NCBI RefSeq assembly: GCF_015351245.1
Contig: NZ_JADKSO010000002.1
Span: forward strand, 186,001 to 250,000
Source of the DNA: Rathayibacter sp. VKM Ac-2879
Lineage (GTDB): Bacteria; Actinomycetota; Actinomycetes; Actinomycetales; Microbacteriaceae
DNA length: 64,000 nucleotides
Direction: 5' to 3'
Shown: piece by piece, positions 53,457-61,730 of the stretch
Position numbering within the stretch: position 1 is the first letter of the stretch
Layout: each line of letters begins with the position of its first letter
Translations under genes and position numbers: made by a program
Notes under the pieces: generated by a model
What the model was told of the DNA's origin: nothing
Databases searched by the model: none
Seen by the model: the letters and a program-made list of their open reading frames with translations, nothing else

Positions 53457-54614
53457 TCAGACGGTGCTCCGCAGAATCAGGGCGGTCACATCGTCGACCG
53501 CGTTCGCAGGCGCGACGAGCTCGCTCAGCCGGTCGAAAAGCTCCTCGTCGTCGAGTTCGCGTACAAGCTCCGAGAGGCGTTCGAGGGCGTCGAGCGAGCC
53601 GTCGTACAGATCGAGCAGGCCGTCGCTGCACGCGAAGAGCGTGTCGCCCCGCGCGAGATGGCGCTCCTCCAGCGGCCAGACGCCATCCGCCGCGATCCCG
53701 AGGGGGAGTCCCAGTGAGGCCAGACGCTCGATCGAGCCGTCGGCGCGCAGCAGCACGGTGAGCCCATGCCCGGCGTCGACGAAGGAGAGCATCCCGGTGC
53801 TCGGGTCGAGGCATGCGACGAAGGCTGTCGCGAAGGTGGCGGTCGCGGTGAAGTCGTCGAGCAGTTGGGCGTTCACGGCGAGCACCGCCTCCACGGGCGA
53901 CATCGCGGGTCGGGCCTGGAAGGCCGAGCGAATGGAGGCGGCCATGATCGCGGCAGAGACTCCCTTGCCCATCACATCCACGAGCTCGATGGAGAGGCCC
54001 CTCGCGGACGAGCGCCACGAGGCGTAGTCGCCTGCGACGTCCTGCGCAGGCAGAGTGAGCGCGTTGACGCTCCACCCGTGATCGAGCAGCGGCGCGGGGC
54101 GCAGACGCTCCTGCAGGGCGGCGGCACGACTGGAGGCGGCGATCTCGCGCAGCTCGCGCTCGGCCCACCGGCCCAGCTCGTCGAGGACCTGGGCTTCCTC
54201 CTCGCTGAGATCGCGCGCGACCTTGTCGATGATGCAGAGAGTACCGACGCGGAGGCCGTCGCCGACCGTCAGCGGCCGGCCGGCGTAGAAGCGGACGTGC
54301 GGGGAGCCGACCACGGTGCCCCGGTGGGCGAAACGCGGGTCGGCTGTGGCGTCGGGGACGACGAAGATGTCGTCCTGGCGGATGGTGGCGTCGCACATCG
54401 AGTCGGCGCGCGGGACGCGGCTCGCGCGCCCGGGACGCAGCGGCGACTTCGTGTATTGCGTCGACTCCTCGACGATGTTGATCTCGGCGAGCGGCACGCG
54501 CAGGAGCTGGCGCGCGACTCTGGTGATCCGGTCGAAGCGCTCCTGCGGGCTCGCGGCTCCGAGACCGAGCTCGGCGACGGCCGCGAGGCGCCGGCGTTCG
54601 AGTTCGTCGCTCAC
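53457..54614 (-). CDS. GAF domain PP2C-type serine phosphatase (RsbU/RsbP-like)
   Basis: This 385-residue protein has an N-terminal GAF sensor domain (about residues 20-150, with FYAGRPLTVGDGLRVGTLCI) and a C-terminal SpoIIE/PP2C domain with metal aspartates in AGDYASW, ELVDVMGKGVSAA and SDGLLDLYDG. Such enzymes dephosphorylate an RsbV-type antagonist in response to a signal bound by the GAF domain. GTG 54614 overlaps the stop of the kinase gene (GTGA). It is the last gene of a three-gene operon. Confidence 0.9.
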   Translation of the reverse strand: MSDELERRRLAAVAELGLGAASPQERFDRITRVARQLLRVPLAEINIVEESTQYTKSPLRPGRASRVPRADSMCDATIRQDDIFVVPDATADPRFAHRGTVVGSPHVRFYAGRPLTVGDGLRVGTLCIIDKVARDLSEEEAQVLDELGRWAERELREIAASSRAAALQERLRPAPLLDHGWSVNALTLPAQDVAGDYASWRSSARGLSIELVDVMGKGVSAAIMAASIRSAFQARPAMSPVEAVLAVNAQLLDDFTATATFATAFVACLDPSTGMLSFVDAGHGLTVLLRADGSIERLASLGLPLGIAADGVWPLEERHLARGDTLFACSDGLLDLYDGSLDALERLSELVRELDDEELFDRLSELVAPANAVDDVTALILRSTV

Positions 54615-55024
54615 GAGCGGTGCCTCGATCGCATGAGGGTCCAGATGTTCTGGCCGTCGACGCGGCGGTAGTCGAACTCGGTGACCAGCGCCTGGATGAA
54701 GGGGATGCCGCGTCCGGCCTCTGCCCACTCCTCGGGCATCTCGCGTGGACGCGTGACATCCGCGGGGGCCGCGTCATCGGAGTCGGTGAGCACCGCCCGC
54801 AGCTCGTGCTCGTCGACTCGGATCTCGACGAGACAGATCACGTGTCGGTACGAGCGGGCGTGCTGGACGATGTTCGACGTCATCTCGATGAGGGCCGTCT
54901 CGAAGGCCATCTTGTCCCACGACGACAGGCCGGACGTCTCGGCCCACAGCTCGTCGAGGGCCTCGTGCACGGCCGTGACGCCGTCGTCCGGCGGCGTCCG
55001 CAGGACCAGGGATCGCTCAAACAC
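54611..55024 (-). CDS. anti-sigma regulatory serine kinase, RsbW-like
   Basis: This 137-residue GHKL ATPase has the N-box ETALIEMTSNIVQHA and the G-box GRGIPFIQALVTEFDYRR, and is close to RsbW/SpoIIAB in length. It should bind an anti-anti-sigma factor and a sigma factor and phosphorylate the former. GTG 55024 overlaps the STAS gene stop (bases 55017-55024), so the genes are translationally coupled. A longer open frame upstream overlaps the STAS gene in another frame and is not credible. Confidence 0.88.
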   Translation of the reverse strand: MFERSLVLRTPPDDGVTAVHEALDELWAETSGLSSWDKMAFETALIEMTSNIVQHARSYRHVICLVEIRVDEHELRAVLTDSDDAAPADVTRPREMPEEWAEAGRGIPFIQALVTEFDYRRVDGQNIWTLMRSRHRS

Positions 55025-55349
55025 GATAGGCGGCCTCGACGCTCTCGGCGGAACCGAGCAGGCGGTCGAGGTTCGACAGGCGCAGGACCATCGACGGTTG
55101 CTCGGCGGCGGAGGCGACACGTACGTCACCGCCCGCGCGACGCGCCTCCTTGAGGCACGCGACGAGGACCCCCAGCCCAGAGGAGTCGAGGAACTCGACG
55201 AGGTGCAGGTCGACGATGATCCGCAGCTCTCCGGCTCCGATCGCCCGCAGCACCACGGCCTCGAGGTCGTGGGCGTTGCTGAAGTCGAGGCGTCCGGCCG
55301 GACGGATCACGACGATGTCGGGCTCGATCTTCTCGCTGTGCAACTCCAT
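55017..55349 (-). CDS. anti-anti-sigma factor (STAS domain), RsbV/SpoIIAA-like
   Basis: This 110-residue STAS protein has the phosphorylation motif VEFLDSSGLGVLVACLKE; S56, the Ser after Asp, is the expected target of the kinase encoded next. It starts MELHSEKIEPDIVVIRPAGR at 55349 after an AGGAGG site. The order STAS, kinase, phosphatase mirrors a complete partner-switch module in three coupled genes, but no sigma factor gene is next to it in this window. Confidence 0.9.
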   Translation of the reverse strand: MELHSEKIEPDIVVIRPAGRLDFSNAHDLEAVVLRAIGAGELRIIVDLHLVEFLDSSGLGVLVACLKEARRAGGDVRVASAAEQPSMVLRLSNLDRLLGSAESVEAAYRV

Positions 55350-55453
55350 GCGGTCCTCCTGGCGGGCATCGGGACCCCTGGGACGACCGTACAAGGGATC
55401 GAGGGCGCCCGCTTGCCCCGGACGGGGGGCGGCAGGGTGGAGGGACGGGCCGG

Positions 55454-56446
55454 TCAATCTCCCGATCGAGCGGCGGCGAGGGCGTCGGCGGCGAGCTGCG
55501 TGGACGTCCGACGGTCGCGGAGCCAGAGGGGGACCGCGCGGGTCCTGAGCCCCAGGTCCTCGAGCGCGGAGAGGGAGGCGGCATCCTCCTCGCCGATGAG
55601 CCAGGCGTCGAGCAGACCGCCGCCGCCGCGGGCGCCGTAATGGCGGCCCACAGCCTCGGCCGAGGTCGCGACGCCGATCGCGGCCAGGCACGCGTCGGCC
55701 ATGCCGCGCACGACCGCGCCCCGGATGACGGGCGAGACGCCGACGACGGGAGCGGCGGTCGTCCGCACGGCGTCGGCGATGCCGGGCACACCGAGGATGG
55801 TGCCGATCGAGACCACGGGGTTCGACGGGGCGATCAGGACGGCGTCGGTGTCTGCAATCGCCTCGAGCACGCCGGGCGCAGGCCGGGCCGTGTCGACTCC
55901 CCGCTGGACGAACCGGCGGGCGGGGGCCGACGCGCGCAGCCTCACCCACCACTCCTCGAAGTGCACAAGGCGCACCCCCTCGCCGGGGAGCTCCACCTCC
56001 ACGTGCGTCTCGACGTCCTGGTCGGACATGGGGAGCAGGCGCACGCCCAGCGGCCAGCGAGCGGTGATGCGAGCCGTCGCCTCCGAGAGGGTGAGGCCGT
56101 CGCGCAGCATCGAGGTGCGGGCGATGTGCGTGCCGAGGTCGAGGTCGCCGAGGGTGAACCACGGCCAGCCCACCCCGAACGCCGCGAGCTCGGCCGAGAC
56201 CCGTTCGCTCTCACCGGCCCGCCCCCACCCCCGCTCGGAGTCGTTCACCCCGCCGAGCGCGTAGGTGAGCGAGTCGAGATCGGGGCACACCTTGAGGCCG
56301 GCGAGCCAAAGGTCGTCGCCCGTGTTCGCCACGACCGTGATCTCGGAGGGGCCGCCTCCCGCCTCCTCGACGTCGCGGAGGTGCTCGCGCACCGCGGAGG
56401 TGAAGCGGGCGCCGCCGACGCCCCCGGCCAGGATCGTGATGCGCAT
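55454..56446 (-). CDS. cofD: 2-phospho-L-lactate transferase (F420 biosynthesis)
   Basis: CofD transfers the phospho-lactate (or phosphoenolpyruvate) moiety onto Fo in coenzyme F420 synthesis. The 330-residue protein has the family N-terminal motif MRITILAGGVGGARF, TGDDLWLAGLKVCPDLDS then LTYALGG, and APSNPVVSIGTILGVPGI with GVSPVIRGAVV. It confirms that the host makes F420, as most actinobacteria do. The ATG at 56446 follows a leaderless -10. A hydantoin/pyrimidine cluster with an F420-type oxidoreductase diverges from it. Confidence 0.94.
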   Translation of the reverse strand: MRITILAGGVGGARFTSAVREHLRDVEEAGGGPSEITVVANTGDDLWLAGLKVCPDLDSLTYALGGVNDSERGWGRAGESERVSAELAAFGVGWPWFTLGDLDLGTHIARTSMLRDGLTLSEATARITARWPLGVRLLPMSDQDVETHVEVELPGEGVRLVHFEEWWVRLRASAPARRFVQRGVDTARPAPGVLEAIADTDAVLIAPSNPVVSIGTILGVPGIADAVRTTAAPVVGVSPVIRGAVVRGMADACLAAIGVATSAEAVGRHYGARGGGGLLDAWLIGEEDAASLSALEDLGLRTRAVPLWLRDRRTSTQLAADALAAARSGD

Positions 56447-56452
56447 CCGATC

Positions 56453-56458
56453 ACGCTA
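56453..56458 (-). promoter_or_regulatory. -10 element of cofD, leaderless
   Basis: TAGCGT is followed by 6 bases and the cofD ATG, with no ribosome-binding site. Confidence 0.55.
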
Positions 56459-56632
56459 GCGCCGGGCCTGCCGCGCCGCCCGCGTCCGGTGGTCGCGAGG
56501 CCGTCGCGAAACACCCGGGAAATATGCGAGGACCACGATGGGCAGGGTCCCGACCCCCGGACCACCGCTCGAGATTGCCATCGAGGGGATCGGGGACCAC
56601 AGTGGGTCCACGGCCCGACCATGGAGGTACCG

Positions 56633-57481
56633 ATGACCACCGTTCGCGCAGCGATCACCCAGACGACCTGGACCGGCGACAAGGAGTCGATGCTCGACAA
56701 GCACGAGGGGTTCGCCAGGGAGGCAGCGGCGCAGGGCGCCCAGATCGTCTGCTTCCAGGAGCTCTTCTACGGCCCCTACTTCGGCATCACCGAGGACAAG
56801 AAGTACTACCGCTACGCCGAGCCCGCCGACGGGCCGATCGTCCAGCGTTTCGCCGCGCTCGCCCACGAGCTGGGCGTCGTCATGGTCCTGCCCATCTACG
56901 AGGAGGACATGACGGGGGTCTACTACAACACCGCCGTCGTGGTCGACGCCGACGGCACGATCCTCGGGAAGTACCGCAAGCACCACATCCCGCACCTCGA
57001 CCGCTTCTGGGAGAAGTTCTACTTCCGCCCCGGCAACCTCGGCTATCCCGTCTTCGACACCGCCGTCGGCAAGGTGGGCGTCTACATCTGCTACGACCGG
57101 CACTTCCCCGAGGGCTGGCGCGAGCTCGGGCTCAACGGCGCGCACCTCGTCTTCAACCCGAACGCGACGAAGCCCGGCCTCTCGAACCGGCTGTGGGAGG
57201 TGGAGGGGCCGGCCGCCGCGGTCGCGAACGGCTACTTCGTGCTCCAGCCCAACCGGGTGGGCCGCGAGGACAACGAGTACGGCGAGCTGGCGGTCGACTT
57301 CTACGGCACCAGTCAGGTGATCGACCCGCGCGGCGACTTCGTCGGCGCGAAAGGCTCGGGCGAGAACGAGGAGATCCTGATCCGCGACCTCGATCTCGAC
57401 ATGGTGCAGCAGATGCGCGACGACTGGCAGTTCTACCGCGACCGCCGGCCGGAGTCGTACACGAGCATCCCGAAGCCGTGA
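56633..57481 (+). CDS. nitrilase-superfamily amidohydrolase, beta-ureidopropionase-like
   Basis: This 282-residue protein has the nitrilase triad: E43 in VCFQELFYGPYF, K116 in LGKYRKHHIPH and C153 in YICYDRHFPEGWRE. Among nitrilases the HIPH and RLWEVEG segments favour the N-carbamoyl amide group: beta-ureidopropionase or N-carbamoyl-amino-acid hydrolase. This fits the dihydropyrimidinase encoded 25 bases downstream, whose N-carbamoyl product it would cleave. A GGAGG site precedes ATG 56633; the gene starts the operon opposite cofD. Confidence 0.88.
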   Translation: MTTVRAAITQTTWTGDKESMLDKHEGFAREAAAQGAQIVCFQELFYGPYFGITEDKKYYRYAEPADGPIVQRFAALAHELGVVMVLPIYEEDMTGVYYNTAVVVDADGTILGKYRKHHIPHLDRFWEKFYFRPGNLGYPVFDTAVGKVGVYICYDRHFPEGWRELGLNGAHLVFNPNATKPGLSNRLWEVEGPAAAVANGYFVLQPNRVGREDNEYGELAVDFYGTSQVIDPRGDFVGAKGSGENEEILIRDLDLDMVQQMRDDWQFYRDRRPESYTSIPKP

Positions 57482-57506
57482 CCCCGAGAGCAGCGCAGGA
57501 GCAGCC

Positions 57507-58946
57507 ATGAAGACCCTCATCACCGGCGGCACCGTCGTCAACGCGACCGGGACGGGCGCCGCAGACGTCCTGATCGACGGCGAGACCATCGGCGCCGTCC
57601 TCGCACCCGGCTCGAACCTTCTCGGGACGGACCTCGCGGCGCACGTCGACCGGGTGATCGACGCGAGCGGCAAGTACGTCATCCCCGGCGGGATCGACGC
57701 GCACACCCACATGGAGATGCCCTTCGGCGGCACCTTCGCCTCGGACACCTTCGAGACCGGCACTCGAGCCGCGGCCTGGGGAGGGACCACCTCGATCGTC
57801 GACTTCGTGGTGCAGTACCCGGGCGAAAGCGTCCTCGAGCGCTACGCCGCCTGGCACGAGAAGGCCGCAGGCACCTGTGCGATCGACTACGGGTTCCACC
57901 AGATCCTCTCGGACGTGCAGGACTCCTCGCTCGTCGCGATGGACGAGCTGGTCGCCGAGGGCGTCACCAGCTTCAAGCTGTTCATGGCCTACAAGGGCGT
58001 GTTCCTCTCCGATGACGGGCAGATCCTCCGCGCCTTCCAGAAGGGCGCGCAGAACGGCGCGATGATGATGATGCACGCCGAGAACGGCGCCCTCATCGAC
58101 GAGATCGTCAAGCAGACCCTCGCCGCAGGCGACGCCTCGCCGTACTTCCACGGCACGTCCCGCCCCTGGCAGGCGGAGGAAGAGGCGACCCACCGCGCGA
58201 TCATGATCGCGGACCTCACGGGCGCGCCACTCTACGTGGTGCACGTCTCCGCACGGCAGGCCGTCGAGCAGATCGCGCAAGCCCGCGACCGCGGCATGAA
58301 CGTCTTCGGAGAGACCTGCCCGCAGTACCTGTACCTCTCGCTCGAGGAGCAGCTCGGCGCCTCCAGCGAGGAATGGGGAGACTTCGAGGGCGCGAAGTGG
58401 GTGTGCTCGACGCCGCTGCGATCGAGGGCGGAGGGACACCAGCACCACATGTGGCAGTCGCTGCGGACCAACGACATCCAGATGGTCTCGACCGACCACT
58501 GTCCCTTCTGCATGAAGGGACAAAAGGACCGGGGTCTCGGCGATTTCTCGAAGATCCCCAACGGGATCGGCTCCGTCGAACACCGCATGGACCTGATGTA
58601 CCAGGGAGTCGTCTCAGGACAGATCACCCTGCCGCGCTGGGTCGAGCTGACCTCGACGACTCCGGCGCGGATGTTCGGGATGTACGGCAAGAAGGGCGTG
58701 ATCCAGCCCGGAGCCGACGGCGACATCGTCGTCTACGACCCGAACGGACACACCACGATCGGCGTGGGCGAGGGGCGCAGCCACCACATGAACATGGACT
58801 ACTCGGCGTGGGAGGGGTTCGAGATCGACGGGCACGTCGACACCGTGATCTTGCGCGGCACCGTGATCGTCGACTCCGGCCAGTACCTCGGGGCGAAGGG
58901 AGACGGGCGTTACATTCCCCGCGGCCTCAGCCAGTATCTGATCTGA
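57507..58946 (+). CDS. hydA: dihydropyrimidinase / D-hydantoinase
   Basis: This zinc amidohydrolase opens dihydropyrimidine or hydantoin rings. The 479-residue protein has the metal site HTH (H66, H68) in GGIDAHTHMEMPFGG, carboxylated K157 in TSFKLFMAYKG, and downstream YVVHVSARQAVEQI, ETCPQYLYLS and VSTDHCPF for the remaining ligands. Length and motifs fit dihydropyrimidinase/hydantoinase rather than dihydroorotase. An AGGAG site precedes ATG 57507, and the operon order supports pyrimidine or hydantoin catabolism. Confidence 0.93.
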   Translation: MKTLITGGTVVNATGTGAADVLIDGETIGAVLAPGSNLLGTDLAAHVDRVIDASGKYVIPGGIDAHTHMEMPFGGTFASDTFETGTRAAAWGGTTSIVDFVVQYPGESVLERYAAWHEKAAGTCAIDYGFHQILSDVQDSSLVAMDELVAEGVTSFKLFMAYKGVFLSDDGQILRAFQKGAQNGAMMMMHAENGALIDEIVKQTLAAGDASPYFHGTSRPWQAEEEATHRAIMIADLTGAPLYVVHVSARQAVEQIAQARDRGMNVFGETCPQYLYLSLEEQLGASSEEWGDFEGAKWVCSTPLRSRAEGHQHHMWQSLRTNDIQMVSTDHCPFCMKGQKDRGLGDFSKIPNGIGSVEHRMDLMYQGVVSGQITLPRWVELTSTTPARMFGMYGKKGVIQPGADGDIVVYDPNGHTTIGVGEGRSHHMNMDYSAWEGFEIDGHVDTVILRGTVIVDSGQYLGAKGDGRYIPRGLSQYLI

Positions 58947-59024
58947 TCCCCGCCCGGCGGCCCCGCCGGACACGACCCGCCCGGCAGCATCAGCGCACCA
59001 CCCGAGAGCACCACAAGGAAACCC

Positions 59025-60041
59025 ATGGACTTCGGCGTCGTCCTCCAGACCAACCCGCCCGCCTCGCGCACCGTCGCACTCGCCGTCCTCGCCGAGAGCT
59101 ACGGCTTCGACTACGCGTGGACCTTCGACTCGCACCTGCTCTGGCAGGAGCCGTACGTGATCTACTCGCAGATTCTCGAGCGCACCCACCGCATCACGGT
59201 CGGCCCGATGGTCACCAACCCTGCCACGCGCGACTGGACGGTCATCGCCTCCCTGCACGCGACGCTCAACGAGATGTACGGCAACCGGACCATCTGCGGC
59301 ATCGGTCGCGGCGACTCCGCGGTGCGCGTGACGGGAGGCGCGCCCACCACGCTGAAGACGCTGCGCGAGTCGATCCACGTGATTCGCGAGCTCGCCAACA
59401 GCCGCGCGGTCGAGCACAACGGCGCGACGCTGCAGTTCCCGTGGAGCCGCGGCTCCACTCTCGACGTCTGGGTCGCGGCGTACGGCCCGCTCGCGCTGAA
59501 GCTCGCGGGGGAAGTGGGCGACGGGTTCATCCTCCAGCTCGCCGACGTCGACATCGCCCGCTGGATGATCGGCGCGGTCAAGGAGGCGGCCGCGAACGTC
59601 GGACGCGACCCCGAATCGCTGCAGTTCTGCATCGCCGCACCGATGTACATCGGCACGGACCGCGAGCACATGCTCGAGCAGTGCCGCTGGTTCGGGGGGA
59701 TGGTGGGCAACCACGTCGCCGACATCGTGGGGCGCTACGGGAGCAGTGGGGCGGTGCCCCAGGCCCTCACCGACTACATCGCGGGCCGTGACGGCTACGA
59801 CTACAACGAGCACGGACGCGCAGGCAACAGCCACGCCGCCTTCGTGCCGGACGAGATCGTCGAGCGGTTCTGCATCCTGGGGACAGCCGACGAGCACATC
59901 GCGAAACTGGAGGCGCTCGCCGCGATCGGCGTCACCCAGTTCGCCGGCTACCTCCAGCACGACAACAAGGAGGAGACGCTGCGGGTGTACGGGGAGCGCG
60001 TGATCCCTGCGCTCGGCCCGCACATCGTGGCGAAAGCCTGA
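59025..60041 (+). CDS. LLM class F420-dependent oxidoreductase (TIGR03842-like)
   Basis: This 338-residue TIM-barrel oxidoreductase of the luciferase-like family starts MDFGVVLQTNPPASRTVALA and has WTFDSHLLWQEPYVIY, VGPMVTNPATRDW and GIGRGDSAVRVTGG, closely resembling the TIGR03842 group usually encoded beside hydantoinases. The pattern suggests coenzyme F420 rather than FMN. It could supply or consume a pyrimidine-type intermediate for the two hydrolases upstream. The ribosome site is AAGGAA, 6 bases before the ATG; it is the last gene of the operon, 78 bases after hydA. Confidence 0.88.
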   Translation: MDFGVVLQTNPPASRTVALAVLAESYGFDYAWTFDSHLLWQEPYVIYSQILERTHRITVGPMVTNPATRDWTVIASLHATLNEMYGNRTICGIGRGDSAVRVTGGAPTTLKTLRESIHVIRELANSRAVEHNGATLQFPWSRGSTLDVWVAAYGPLALKLAGEVGDGFILQLADVDIARWMIGAVKEAAANVGRDPESLQFCIAAPMYIGTDREHMLEQCRWFGGMVGNHVADIVGRYGSSGAVPQALTDYIAGRDGYDYNEHGRAGNSHAAFVPDEIVERFCILGTADEHIAKLEALAAIGVTQFAGYLQHDNKEETLRVYGERVIPALGPHIVAKA

Positions 60042-60095
60042 GACGGCATCCGGGCCGTGTGTGCGGCTCCTGCGATCCGGACGCGCGGACAGGGT

Positions 60096-60101
60096 TAGGC
60101 T
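60096..60101 (+). promoter_or_regulatory. -10 element of the DUF177 gene, leaderless
   Basis: TAGGCT is followed by 8 bases and the GTG at 60110, slightly longer than the usual 6-7, with no ribosome site. Confidence 0.45.
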
Positions 60102-60109
60102 GGTTGGTC

Positions 60110-60718
60110 GTGAGTACATTCAAGAAGACGCCGTTCACCGTGAACGTGCGCGACCTCCTGGGCCGTCCGGGCGAGATGCGCGAGCACCGCCTCGACCTCG
60201 AGGCACCGGAGCAGTTCGGCGAGGGGATCGTCTCAGTCCGCCATGGCTCGGCCGTCGAACTCGACGTCCGCCTCGAATCGGTGCACGAGGGGATCCTGGC
60301 CAGCGTCGAGGTCTCGGCGCAAGCCGAAGGCGAGTGCAGTCGGTGCCTGACCGACATCTCCCTGCCTGTCGATGTCGAGTTCCAAGAACTTTTCGCGTAC
60401 TCTTCTGACGAAGCTTTCGACTATGAGGTTCACGACGACCACGTGGATCTTGAACCTCTGGTCAGGGATGCGGTGGTTCTGTCGCTGCCGTTCCAGCCGG
60501 TATGCCGGCCGGACTGTCCGGGCCTCGACCCCGTCACGGGGGAGCGGCTGGCCGATTCCTCCACGCCCGAACCCGAGGCGCCGCGCGACTCCCGCTGGGC
60601 CGTGCTCGCAGGGTTGGGTGAGGACGGCGGGGCCGCAGCGCCCGGAGCTTCCCCCGACAGAGCATCCGCAGACAGCGGTGAGGGCGCGCCCGCCCGCACC
60701 GAATCCGACCAGAGGTAG
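60110..60718 (+). CDS. YceD/DUF177 family protein
   Basis: This 202-residue protein has the DUF177 layout: [20 protein letters not shown] in the middle with a CxxC, a later [17 protein letters not shown] and [12 protein letters not shown]. YceD proteins are linked to 23S rRNA/L32 ribosome maturation and nearly always precede rpmF, as here (13 bases before). The start [18 protein letters not shown] is chosen; an open frame upstream to 60059 is not family. The C-terminal 40 residues are a low-complexity extension. Confidence 0.9.
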   Translation: MSTFKKTPFTVNVRDLLGRPGEMREHRLDLEAPEQFGEGIVSVRHGSAVELDVRLESVHEGILASVEVSAQAEGECSRCLTDISLPVDVEFQELFAYSSDEAFDYEVHDDHVDLEPLVRDAVVLSLPFQPVCRPDCPGLDPVTGERLADSSTPEPEAPRDSRWAVLAGLGEDGGAAAPGASPDRASADSGEGAPARTESDQR

Positions 60719-60731
60719 AGAAGAGAGAATC

Positions 60732-60935
60732 ATGGCTGTTCCCAAGAGGAAGAAGTCCCGCGCGAACACCCACGCCCGTCGTTCGCAGTGGAAGGCGGAG
60801 GTCCCGCCCCTCGTCAAGACCGTCGAGAACGGCAAGGTCGTCTACAGCCTTCCCCACCGCGCCAAGGTCGTCGAGGACTCCGCGGGCACCGCGCTGTTCC
60901 TCGAGTACAAGGGCCGCAAGGTCGCCGACGTCTGA
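60732..60935 (+). CDS. rpmF: 50S ribosomal protein L32
   Basis: L32 is a structural protein of the large ribosomal subunit. The 67-residue protein has the N-terminal [20 protein letters not shown] signature. The usual C-terminal zinc cysteines are absent, indicating a zinc-independent (C-minus) version. It follows the DUF177 gene by 13 bases with a weak AGAGAGAA ribosome site, and rnc follows after 46 bases. Confidence 0.95.
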   Translation: MAVPKRKKSRANTHARRSQWKAEVPPLVKTVENGKVVYSLPHRAKVVEDSAGTALFLEYKGRKVADV

Positions 60936-60981
60936 TCCCGCTCCCTCGGCGGTCCGCCCCGCGGCAGGCCACCTGCGGTCC

Positions 60982-61728
60982 ATGGTGAACCAGACCTCTG
61001 CACGACCCTCCAGCGACGACCGGTCGCGTCTGGAGGCCACGCTCGGCGTGAGCCTCGACGGTGAGCTCTTCGAGCTCGCCCTGACGCACCGGTCGTTCGC
61101 TTTCGAGCACGGCGGGATCCCGCACAACGAGCGCCTCGAGTTCCTCGGCGACTCGATCCTCGGGCAGGCCGTGACCGTCATGCTCTACACCGAGTACCCC
61201 GCCCTCAGCGAGGGAGACCTGGCCAAACGGCGCGCGAGCCTCGTCTCGACCGTGGCGCTGGCCGAGATCGCCCGCGGCATCGGCCTGGGCGAGTTCCTCC
61301 GCCTCGGCCGCGGCGAGGAACTCACCGGCGGCCGTGACAAGGCGTCGATCCTCGCCGACACCGTCGAGGCGATCATCGGTGCCGTCTACCTCGGCAGAGG
61401 GCCCGAGGCGGCGCGCGATCTCGTGCTGCGGCTCATCGCGCCATTGCGGGCCGACCCACTGCGTTTCGGCGCGTCGATGGACCCCAAGACGAGCCTCCAG
61501 GAGGCGGCGGCCGAGCGCGGTGCCCCGGCCCCCCGCTACGAGATCGAAGCGACCGGACCGGATCACGACAAGGTGTTCGTGGCCACCGTGATCGTCGGCG
61601 GTCTCGTGACCGCCCGCGGCGAGGGGACCAGCAAGAAGGCAGCCGAGATGGCAGCGGCGCTCGACGCGTGGACGCGGCTCGTCGCGCCTCCCGTCGTCGG
61701 TGTGGCGCCCACGACTCCCGGGGCCTGA
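60982..61728 (+). CDS. rnc: ribonuclease III
   Basis: RNase III cleaves double-stranded RNA, including rRNA precursors. The 248-residue protein has the nuclease signature HNERLEFLGDSILGQAVTV and the second metal site ADTVEAIIGAVYLG, then the C-terminal dsRNA-binding domain (PKTSLQEAAAERG ... GTSKKAAEMAAALDAW). ATG 60982 is used, though GTG 60985 is possible. It ends two bases before mutM and is part of the DUF177-rpmF-rnc-mutM run. Confidence 0.95.
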   Translation: MVNQTSARPSSDDRSRLEATLGVSLDGELFELALTHRSFAFEHGGIPHNERLEFLGDSILGQAVTVMLYTEYPALSEGDLAKRRASLVSTVALAEIARGIGLGEFLRLGRGEELTGGRDKASILADTVEAIIGAVYLGRGPEAARDLVLRLIAPLRADPLRFGASMDPKTSLQEAAAERGAPAPRYEIEATGPDHDKVFVATVIVGGLVTARGEGTSKKAAEMAAALDAWTRLVAPPVVGVAPTTPGA

Positions 61729-61730
61729 GC

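Noticed and set aside
54614-54728. Longer start for the PP2C phosphatase
   Set aside because: The upstream codons are the other frame of the RsbW-like gene; GTG 54614 in a GTGA overlap is the natural coupled start.
60059-60109. N-terminal extension of the DUF177 gene
   Set aside because: The TAGGCT element lies inside it, and similarity to the family starts only at MSTFKKTPF (60110).
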